Below are positions 7,330-13,445 of a stretch of DNA of 13,445 nt, one piece after another. This DNA is from JANMQK01 sp031370485 (GTDB taxonomy: Bacteria > Acidobacteriota > Polarisedimenticolia > Gp22-AA2): positions 1-13,445 of the forward strand of contig JANMQK010000026.1 in assembly GCA_031370485.1 (NCBI GenBank), read 5' to 3'. How positions within the stretch are numbered: the first letter of the stretch is position 1; each line of letters starts with the position of its first letter. The notes below the pieces were generated by a model. The model saw only the letters and a program-made list of their open reading frames with translations. It had not been told where the DNA came from and searched no databases. Position numbers and translations under genes: made by a program.

Positions 7330-10014
7330 TCAAGGACAGCCCGCGCTCGTTCGGGGACCGCCGGCGCTGGTCTGGCCGTACGTCCCCGCGCCGCAGGAGT
7401 TCTTCGCGCGCACCAGATAGTAGAAGGACTCTCCCTCTCCCGGCACGGCCGCGTCGACGGCCGTCGAGGCGGGCGTGCTCGTGACCGGACAGGTCTCGCC
7501 CGCGCCGCTTCCGACCGGCAAACCCGAGACGAGGCCGCGCAGAAGCTGGTGCCCGGTTCCCGTTCCCGCCAAGGGGCCCGCGGGATCCCAGGTCAGCGTC
7601 TGCGCGTCGGCATCGAACAGGAGCCCGGTCACCTCGACCGGCGGCGCGAACGCGCCGGCGTCGTCCGGGGCGCAGTCGGCCAGGTTGTCGACACCGTCGC
7701 CGTCGGCGTCCGCGGCGCCGAGCTGGTTCAGGTCATAGACCCACATCGACCTCGCGTGCGTTCCCGCGAACAGCTGCCGCGTCGCGTCCACGAGGTCGAG
7801 ATCGTGCACGACCACCAGCGGCATCCCGCTGCCGAGCGCCGACCAGTTCTGTCCGTAGTCGCCGGTAACCCAGACGCCGAGGTCGGTGCAGACAAACAGC
7901 CGCCCCCGCATGGCCGGCTTGGGGTCGGCGTTGATGCAGTTGAGCGGCACGTCGGGGAGGCCGCCGCCGATGTAGGTCCATTTCGCCCCGAGATCGGTCG
8001 TGCGATAGATCCGCGGCAGCGGCGAGCCGTCACGGTAGCCGGAGAAGGTCACGAAGGCGCCGTTCGCGGAGAACGGGTCGGCCTCGAGGCGTGTCACCCA
8101 TTCGGTGCGGCCCGGAACGTCGACCTGGGTCCATTGCGTTCCGCCATTGGCGGTCACCCAAACGTTGCCGTCGTCGGTGCCGGCCCACAGGACGTTCGTG
8201 TCCACGCCGGACACCGCGATGGTCGTGACCGTCCCTTCGACGGCGCTGGCGAGGTGTGTCGAGCCGTCGCGTTTCTCCTCCGAGACCAGGTGCGGCGGCG
8301 GGCCGTTCGTCAGATCCCCGCTGATGGCCGTCCAGCCCTGGGCGCCGTTGGTGGAGCGGAATACGCGGTGAGTCCCGGTGTAGAGGCGCTGCGTAGTCAG
8401 CGGATCGTGCGTGATGGGCGTGTTCCAGTTCTTCCGGTCGCCCGACGGGATGCCGCTGGTGCCGCCCGTGAAGCTGCCTCCTCCGTTGCTCGACCGGACG
8501 ATCCCCCCGTACTGCGATTCGCAGTAGACGCGCATCTGGTTGATTGGATCCACCTCGCACTGGAAGCCGTCGCCGCCATTGACGCTCGCCCAGTTCGACA
8601 ACCCGCCGTTCGTGGTGCGGACCGAGCCGTTGTCCTGGAGCCCGCCGAAACGGTGCAGGGGGTCCACCGGGTCGATCCCCAGGTCGTAGAACTGCGAGAT
8701 CGGCTGCGCCGGCGACTTGGTCCAGGTGCTTCCGACGTTGGTGCTCCAGTAGAAGCCTCCGTCGTTGGCCATGTAGAGCTTCCCCGGAGTGATCACGAGA
8801 TCGTGGTGGTCCACGTGCAGCCCGGAGGTGTGGTTCGTGTAGCTGACGCCGCCGTTCGTGGACCGGGTCCAGTAGACGTCGAGGAGGTACACGATGTCGG
8901 CATTGGCGGGGTCCACGCGGATCTGCGCGAAGTAGTACCCGTAGCCGGCGAAGATCGACGTGTGGGCCCCCCCGGGCGTGTCGACGCGGAACCATGACGA
9001 CCCGGAGTTTGTCGTCTTGTAGACACCGATGAGGCTCCCGGGGTCGTTGAGGTAGAGCGCGTAGACGGTCTGCGGGCTCGAGTCCGCGATGGCCAGGCCG
9101 ATCCGGCCGACGGTCGCGGAATCCGCGGGCAGCCCGTTCGTCAATCGCGTCCATGAGTCGCCGCCGTCGGTGGACTGCCAGATCCCGCTGTTGACGCCCC
9201 CCGCGACCCACTGGACCGGCGTGCTGTAATGCTCCCAGATGGCAGCGTAGATCCGGTCGGGGTTCGAGGGGTCTATGGCCAGGTCGATGGCCCCCGCCGT
9301 GGGTGCCACGAACAGCACCTGCGACCAGGTCGTCCCCCCGTCCACCGAGCGATAGACCCCGCGGAAGCCATCCGGGACGTAGACGTTTCCGGCCGCGGCG
9401 ACGAAGACCCGCTGCGGGTTGACGGGGTCGATGGCGATGCGTCCGATCCGCCGCGTCTCGGCGAGCCCGAGCGGCTGCCAGGTCACGCCCCCGTCGGTCG
9501 TGCGAAAGACACCGTCACCGTCGTAGGAGTACCCGGCGCCGTTCGCCTCACCCGTCCCGACGTAAACGATGTCCGAATCGGACGGGTGCGCGGCGATGGC
9601 GCCGATGGGAAGAAGCGGCTCCGAGTCGAACACGGGCGTCCACGAGGCGCCGCCGTCATGGGACTCGAAGACACCGCCGGCGGCCGCCCCAGCCCAGACG
9701 TGGTTCACGTCGTTCGGATCCACCGCCAGCGCGGTCAGCCGCCCGCCGATGTTCGTCGGTCCCGCGAAGGTCCAGACACCGCCCGCGGCCGCGGCGGCCC
9801 GCCCATGATGGCGCAACCCCCAGTCGGCCAGCGCGCGTTCGCGGGCGCGCACGGGAATCGGCTTGCCCGAGGACATCCGCTGCTGGACGAACCAGGCGTT
9901 GTTGGGAAGTTGCCGCTTTTCGCGCGGCTCGTCCCGCAAGCCCGTGCAGGAGGCCCCGAGCAGGGCCGCGGCAAGCGCCGAGCCGCATGTCGCAAGGATG
10001 AGGGCGCGGTTCAT
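7330..10014 (-). CDS. Exported Asp-box (BNR/sortilin-like) beta-propeller protein with calcium-binding-like linker and C-terminal beta domain
   Basis: Protein of 894 residues. An N-terminal signal (about 1-22) ends in GASC23, a weak lipobox with Gly instead of Leu/Val at -3, so lipoprotein status is uncertain. From residue 80 to about 765 there are roughly thirteen Asp-box-like units of the S/T-x-D/N-G-G-x-x-W type, for example SHDGGASW (118-125), TTDGGVTW (172-179), SVDGGTTW (223-230), STDGGDSW (281-288) and TTDLGAKW (672-679), with sequence between blades such as AIDPxNPxxVY. This matches sortilin/VPS10- and Ycf48-like BNR proteins forming one or two propellers. At 770-785 a DADGDGVDN/DCAPDD segment resembles calcium-binding thrombospondin type 3 repeats, followed by a fibronectin-III-like domain to the end. 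Sialidase catalytic residues were not identified; a binding or surface role is more likely. ATG 10014 has no Shine-Dalgarno sequence. Confidence 0.9.
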   Translation of the reverse strand: MNRALILATCGSALAAALLGASCTGLRDEPREKRQLPNNAWFVQQRMSSGKPIPVRARERALADWGLRHHGRAAAAAGGVWTFAGPTNIGGRLTALAVDPNDVNHVWAGAAAGGVFESHDGGASWTPVFDSEPLLPIGAIAAHPSDSDIVYVGTGEANGAGYSYDGDGVFRTTDGGVTWQPLGLAETRRIGRIAIDPVNPQRVFVAAAGNVYVPDGFRGVYRSVDGGTTWSQVLFVAPTAGAIDLAIDPSNPDRIYAAIWEHYSTPVQWVAGGVNSGIWQSTDGGDSWTRLTNGLPADSATVGRIGLAIADSSPQTVYALYLNDPGSLIGVYKTTNSGSSWFRVDTPGGAHTSIFAGYGYYFAQIRVDPANADIVYLLDVYWTRSTNGGVSYTNHTSGLHVDHHDLVITPGKLYMANDGGFYWSTNVGSTWTKSPAQPISQFYDLGIDPVDPLHRFGGLQDNGSVRTTNGGLSNWASVNGGDGFQCEVDPINQMRVYCESQYGGIVRSSNGGGSFTGGTSGIPSGDRKNWNTPITHDPLTTQRLYTGTHRVFRSTNGAQGWTAISGDLTNGPPPHLVSEEKRDGSTHLASAVEGTVTTIAVSGVDTNVLWAGTDDGNVWVTANGGTQWTQVDVPGRTEWVTRLEADPFSANGAFVTFSGYRDGSPLPRIYRTTDLGAKWTYIGGGLPDVPLNCINADPKPAMRGRLFVCTDLGVWVTGDYGQNWSALGSGMPLVVVHDLDLVDATRQLFAGTHARSMWVYDLNQLGAADADGDGVDNLADCAPDDAGAFAPPVEVTGLLFDADAQTLTWDPAGPLAGTGTGHQLLRGLVSGLPVGSGAGETCPVTSTPASTAVDAAVPGEGESFYYLVRAKNSCGAGTYGQTSAGGPRTSAGCP

Positions 10015-10023
10015 GAGGCGAAA

Positions 10024-10052
10024 AGCATACGACCGTTCAGGCCGCCCCGCAA
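10024..10052 (-). promoter_or_regulatory. Possible promoter of the Asp-box protein gene
   Basis: On the minus strand TTGCGG (10047-10052) and TATGCT (10024-10029) are separated by 17 bp. The -10-like box ends only 9 nt before ATG 10014, so transcription would begin almost at the start codon. Matches to consensus are modest (3/6 and 4/6). Confidence 0.3.
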
Positions 10053-10095
10053 TCCTTATTGGGCCGCAGTCTTCAGGGATTCTCGGTATTCTCTC

Positions 10096-10125
10096 TGGAC
10101 GGGCTCGCCCCGCCCCTGATACGAT
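10096..10125 (+). promoter_or_regulatory. Possible promoter of the TPR-phosphatase operon
   Basis: TGGACG (10096-10101) and TACGAT (10120-10125), each 4/6 to sigma-70 consensus, are 18 bp apart. Transcription would start near 10132 and give a leader of about 43 nt before ATG 10175. Weak by sequence, but placed correctly in the divergent gap. Confidence 0.3.
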
Positions 10126-10163
10126 GGCCCCTCACCTGATTCATGGCGCCCGCCTTGCCGCTC

Positions 10164-10169
10164 GAGGAG
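10164..10169 (+). promoter_or_regulatory. Ribosome binding site deciding the TPR gene start
   Basis: GAGGAG ends 5 nt before ATG 10175. The reading frame stays open upstream to 9863, but only this start has a strong site and is followed by a signal peptide. Confidence 0.8.
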
Positions 10170-10174
10170 AACCG

Positions 10175-11113
10175 ATGAGCGCTCTCCATCGATCGACTCG
10201 CAATTCTCCCCGCCGCCCGCCGGATGTGCGTCACGCTCTACGGCGAACTGGCATTCTCGCGGCGACCTGCTGCGTGGCGCTGGCCCTCTCGCTCCAGTCG
10301 CCTGCGCTGGCTCACCCCGGCTTCGAAGAGCAGGTCCGCTCTCTCGATGCCGCGATAGCAGCCGACCCGGGGAACGCCTCGCTGTACCTGCAACGGGGCG
10401 AGCTGCACCGGATCCATCGGGAATGGAGCGCCGCGAAGTCCGATTACCGCCGCGCCCGGGGCCTCGACCCCGCCCTCGACGCCGTGGATTATTGCGACGG
10501 CAGGATGCTGCTGGAGCGAGGACGATACCGGGCCGCCCGCGCCGCGCTCGACAGGTTTCTCGCGGCGCACCCCGGCGACGCCCCGGCCCTCGTGACGCGC
10601 GCCCGCGCCCTCCTGGGCGCGGGGCTGCACGCGCAGGCTGCCGCCGACTACACGCAGGCGATCGAGCGGACAACACCCCCCCTGGCCCCCATGCCCGAGC
10701 TCTACCTCGAACGGGCCATGGCCCAGGAGGCCGCCAACAAGACGCGCCTCGACACCGCGGTCCAGGGACTGGATGAGGGGATCAGGAGGCTGGGCCCCGT
10801 GGTCACGTTGCAGCTCGCGGCCATTGAGCTCGAATTGAAGCTGGAACGATTCGACTCGGCGCTCGCCCGGCTCGCGACAATCTCCGCCCGCTCGGCCCGG
10901 CAGGAAGCCTGGCTCGCGCGGAAAGGGGAGATCCTGGCGCGCGCCGGCCGCGAGGCCGAGGCTGCGGAAGCCCTCCGCGCCGCTCTGGCAACCATCGGTG
11001 CTCTTGATGAGCGCCGTCGCGCGACACCGGCGGTCCGCGCTCTCGAAGCGAATACCCGCACCTCGCTCGGCAGGCTCGATGCCGCACGGCAAAGCGGCGG
11101 GGGAGCGCCATGA
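10175..11113 (+). CDS. Exported tetratricopeptide repeat (TPR) protein
   Basis: Protein of 312 residues. After a long basic N-region (1-24) comes a hydrophobic core (about 26-40) and a likely cleavage site after ALA46, so it should be exported to the periplasm. Residues 50-275 are built of helical pairs with the TPR spacing of about 34 residues: 66-99 (LYLQRGELHRIHREWSAAKS then LDPA), about 103-133, 136-165, 174-207, 209-239 and 244-275. TPR arrays bind partner proteins; no enzymatic motif is visible. Start choice rests on the GAGGAG site and the signal peptide. The stop overlaps the start of the phosphatase gene (ATGA), which suggests one operon with coupled translation and a shared job, for instance the TPR protein acting as a scaffold for the phosphatase; that role is inference. 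Confidence 0.88.
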   Translation: MSALHRSTRNSPRRPPDVRHALRRTGILAATCCVALALSLQSPALAHPGFEEQVRSLDAAIAADPGNASLYLQRGELHRIHREWSAAKSDYRRARGLDPALDAVDYCDGRMLLERGRYRAARAALDRFLAAHPGDAPALVTRARALLGAGLHAQAAADYTQAIERTTPPLAPMPELYLERAMAQEAANKTRLDTAVQGLDEGIRRLGPVVTLQLAAIELELKLERFDSALARLATISARSARQEAWLARKGEILARAGREAEAAEALRAALATIGALDERRRATPAVRALEANTRTSLGRLDAARQSGGGAP

Positions 11114-13445
11114 CCGCGCGGCGAGGTTTTCTTCGTGGACTCCTCGCGGCGGCCCCGTCCCGCGCTGCCCTGCTGACGGCAGCGCTGCTGCCCGCCGCAC
11201 TGCTTCTCTCGGCATCCGCCGCGCACGCCTCGGAGACCATCCTGGTCCACCGAGGCAGCACGATGAAGTACCTGAGAAACGGCGTGGACCCCGGGATCGG
11301 ACTCGCCTGGACGGCGGCGTCCTACGATGACGCGGCCTGGCCCGGAGGGATCTACGGCGTGGGATACGAGACGGCCCCGCCGGGCGCCGCCGGCCTGCTT
11401 GAGACGGTCGTCGATCCCGGTGCCTGGTCGGTCTACACGAGAGCGCGGTTCGTCATCGACGACGTGTCGTCGATTGCGGCGCTTTTTCTCGGCGCCGACT
11501 ACGACGACGGCTACGTGGCATGGATCAACGGATCGGAGGTCTACCGGTCTCCCCAGATCCCCGGCGGGTCGCCCTCCTGGAACACCAACGCCGCCTCGCA
11601 CGAGTCGAGCAATGCCGCGCTGCCGAACTACGGAACGCTTCTGGACATCACGACGGCCGCGGTGCCGCTTCTCCACGACGGCGAGAACGTCCTTGCCGTG
11701 GGCGTCTGGAACAACGGCGCCCCGTCCTCGAGCGACCTGGTGCTCGTCCCGAGGCTCTCGATGAGACCGATTTCGCTCGTTACCCGGGGGCCCTATCTTC
11801 AGAAGGGGACCCCGGCGGGTGTTGTCGTGAGATGGAGGACCGCCGACGCGTCGGAAAGTGTGGTGCGCTACGGCCCGGCGCCGGGGCAATTGACGGAGAC
11901 CGCCTCCGCCCCGGCCGTGACCACCGAGCACTCCGTGACACTGATGGGGCTGCAGCCCGGCACGAAATACTACTACTCGGTCGGCACGGCCGCCGCGACT
12001 CTGGCGGGGGACGACGCGGAGCACTTCTTCGTGACCTCGCCCGTTGCCGGCGCCGCGCCGGCGACGCGGATCTGGGTCATCGGCGATTCGGGGACGGCCA
12101 ACGGCAACGCCCGGGCGGTGTACGACGCCTACAGGGCGAGGACCGGCGCGCGACGCACCGATCTCTGGCTCATGCTCGGGGACAACGCCTACACAACCGG
12201 CACGGACATTCAGCACCAGGCGGCCGTGTTCGACATGTACCCCGAGCTGCTGCGAAATACTGTCCTGTGGACCACCCTCGGGAACCACGAAGGAATCACC
12301 GCCGATTCCTCGACCCAGACGGGGCCCTACTACGACATCTTCACGCTTCCAACACAGGGAGAGGCGGGCGGAATGGCCTCGGGGACCGAGGCCTACTACT
12401 CCTTCGACTACGGCAATATCCATTTCATCTGCCTCGAGTCGTTCGAGACCAACCGCTCGCCGAGCGGCGCCATGATGACCTGGCTGCAGGCCGACATCCT
12501 GTCGACGGCGCAGGACTGGGTCATCGCCTTCTGGCATCACCCTCCCTATAGCAAAGGCTCGCACGACTCCGACAACTCCCAGGTGGATCTTGAACTCGTG
12601 CAGATGCGCACCAACGCGCTGCCGATCCTCGAGGCGGCCGGGGTCGATCTCGTGCTGACCGGCCACAGCCATTCCTACGAGCGCTCCTTCCTTCTCGACG
12701 GCCACTACGGCTTCTCGGGCACGCTGACCCCGGCGATGAAGCTGGACGCCGGCGACGGCCGCATTGATGGGACGGGCGCCTACCAGAAGCCTTCCATCGG
12801 GACCGCGCCTCACGAGGGGGCCGTGTACGTCGTGGCGGGAAGCTCGGGCCAGACAAGCGGCGGGGCGCTCAATCATCCCGCCATGTTCGTGTCGCTGAAC
12901 GCCCTGGGCTCTCTCGTCCTGGAGGTCAAAGGCGCGCAACTGGATGCGACGTTCCTGGACAGCGGAGGTGTTGCGCGGGACACCTTCAGCCTGTTCAAGG
13001 GCCCGCTTGGGCCGCCCGTGGCCGATTTCAGCGCCGCGCCCAGGACCGGCACGGTGCCGCTGCAGGTGGCGTTCACCGACCTGACGACGAACGGACCGTC
13101 GGGCAGGGCCTGGGACTTCGAGGACGACGGGTTCGTGGACAGCACCCTTAGAAACCCGGTCCATGTCTTCGGCACGCCGGGCCTCTACACGGTCGGCCTG
13201 ACGGCCGGGATCCCGCCGGCGTCGGATGGCGAGATCAAGTCGGACTACGTCTGCGCCCTGTCGGCGAACGGCCTCGGAGACGTGGATGGCGACGGGATAA
13301 CCGACGGCACCGACCTCTGTCCCTGCGTCGCGGACATGGCCCAGACCGACACCGACGGAGACGGTCTCGGAGACGCCTGCGACCCCGATGACGACAACGA
13401 CGGCGCTCCCGACGGGTCGGACTGCGCGCCGCTCGACGCGAGCGC
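11110..13445 (+). CDS. Purple-acid-phosphatase-like metallophosphoesterase with PKD and thrombospondin-type-3-like repeats, 3' end cut by window edge
   Basis: Partial protein, 778 residues visible, no stop. The N-terminus carries a Tat-like motif ARRGFLR (3-9), a hydrophobic stretch and an AHA cleavage site near 40. Residues about 43-215 form a beta-sandwich domain (with DYDDGYVAWINGSEVYR) often fused to bacterial exoenzymes. Residues about 224-300 match the fibronectin-like N-domain of purple acid phosphatases (RGPYLQ, LQPGTKYYYSV). The catalytic domain keeps all signature residues: GDSG (Asp326), GDNAY (Asp358 and Tyr361), GNHE (Asn392, His393), HHPPY (His476) and GHSHSYER (His519, His521). 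Tyr361, three residues after Asp358, is the iron-binding tyrosine position. A PKD domain follows (about 636-713), then aspartate-rich calcium-binding repeats from 724 (DVDGDGITD, DTDGDGLGDACDPD). It should hydrolyse phosphate esters outside the cytoplasm using a two-metal centre; the substrate is unknown. GGAG lies 4 nt before ATG 11110. Confidence 0.95.
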   Translation, partial: MTARRGFLRGLLAAAPSRAALLTAALLPAALLLSASAAHASETILVHRGSTMKYLRNGVDPGIGLAWTAASYDDAAWPGGIYGVGYETAPPGAAGLLETVVDPGAWSVYTRARFVIDDVSSIAALFLGADYDDGYVAWINGSEVYRSPQIPGGSPSWNTNAASHESSNAALPNYGTLLDITTAAVPLLHDGENVLAVGVWNNGAPSSSDLVLVPRLSMRPISLVTRGPYLQKGTPAGVVVRWRTADASESVVRYGPAPGQLTETASAPAVTTEHSVTLMGLQPGTKYYYSVGTAAATLAGDDAEHFFVTSPVAGAAPATRIWVIGDSGTANGNARAVYDAYRARTGARRTDLWLMLGDNAYTTGTDIQHQAAVFDMYPELLRNTVLWTTLGNHEGITADSSTQTGPYYDIFTLPTQGEAGGMASGTEAYYSFDYGNIHFICLESFETNRSPSGAMMTWLQADILSTAQDWVIAFWHHPPYSKGSHDSDNSQVDLELVQMRTNALPILEAAGVDLVLTGHSHSYERSFLLDGHYGFSGTLTPAMKLDAGDGRIDGTGAYQKPSIGTAPHEGAVYVVAGSSGQTSGGALNHPAMFVSLNALGSLVLEVKGAQLDATFLDSGGVARDTFSLFKGPLGPPVADFSAAPRTGTVPLQVAFTDLTTNGPSGRAWDFEDDGFVDSTLRNPVHVFGTPGLYTVGLTAGIPPASDGEIKSDYVCALSANGLGDVDGDGITDGTDLCPCVADMAQTDTDGDGLGDACDPDDDNDGAPDGSDCAPLDAS

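Noticed and set aside
7027..8997. A 656-codon open frame on the plus strand opposite the Asp-box gene and the end of the DUF2339 gene
   Set aside because: It crosses two real minus-strand genes and the gap between them, and its product has no coherent domain or signal.
9863..10174. Upstream extension of the TPR protein to a start inside the Asp-box gene
   Set aside because: It would overlap the divergent gene and place the signal peptide in mid-protein. ATG 10175 has a strong GAGGAG site and is followed directly by the signal peptide.
10702..13164. An 820-codon open frame on the minus strand opposite the phosphatase gene
   Set aside because: The plus strand carries intact purple acid phosphatase, PKD and repeat motifs through the same region; the minus frame reads as Arg/Gly/Val-rich sequence with no recognisable domain. 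Long antisense frames are expected in GC-rich genes.
1..13445. Defence islands, CRISPR arrays, toxin-antitoxin pairs, tRNA or rRNA genes, insertion sequences
   Set aside because: None of the hallmark genes, regular repeats or RNA folds could be found on either strand.

Overview
The window is about 13.4 kb of GC-rich bacterial chromosome, read as five genes on the minus strand (positions 1-10014) followed by two divergently transcribed genes on the plus strand (10175-13445). I see no tRNA, rRNA, CRISPR array, insertion sequence or phage gene. The high GC, the DUF2339/DUF3999 envelope pair, and the large exported proteins with Asp-box, PKD and aspartate-rich calcium-binding modules suggest a Gram-negative environmental bacterium. 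An Acidobacteriota-like soil or sediment lineage fits best by memory of similar proteins, but no marker gene is present to prove it.

Layout: (1) 1-1074, minus: the N-terminal 358 residues of an ABC-F ATPase; its end lies outside the window. Its 5' leader holds a perfect 9-bp-stem hairpin. (2) 1318-1935, minus: a short PP-loop ATP-pyrophosphatase-like gene that seems to lack its C-terminal part and has lower GC than its neighbours. (3) 7170-2051, minus: a translationally coupled pair, a roughly 1000-residue polytopic DUF2339 membrane protein followed by a 695-residue DUF3999 protein with a signal peptide and a C-terminal membrane anchor. (4) 10014-7330, minus: an exported 894-residue Asp-box (BNR/sortilin-like) propeller protein with a calcium-binding-like linker and a C-terminal beta domain. 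(5) 10175-11113, plus: an exported TPR protein, overlapping by four bases (6) 11110 to the window end, plus: a purple-acid-phosphatase-like metallophosphoesterase with a Tat-like signal, an N-terminal beta-sandwich domain, a PKD domain and thrombospondin-type-3-like repeats, running off the edge.

How the genes may work together: DUF2339 and DUF3999 are almost certainly made together and probably act together in the envelope; their function is unknown. The TPR protein and phosphatase are coupled and both exported. The Asp-box protein is transcribed away from them across a 160-bp divergent region and shares with the phosphatase an aspartate-rich C-terminal module, so the 7330-13445 block looks like a cell-surface or secretome region. 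The ABC-F and PP-loop genes appear unrelated to the rest. No gap exceeds 300 bp; the largest (1075-1317) holds only the hairpin and a short direct repeat.

I found no clear new defence or mobile system. The best candidates for something undescribed are the coupled DUF2339/DUF3999 pair, whose DUF3999 member shows an internal duplication, and the truncated PP-loop gene flanked by integron-core-like heptamers (the latter speculative).
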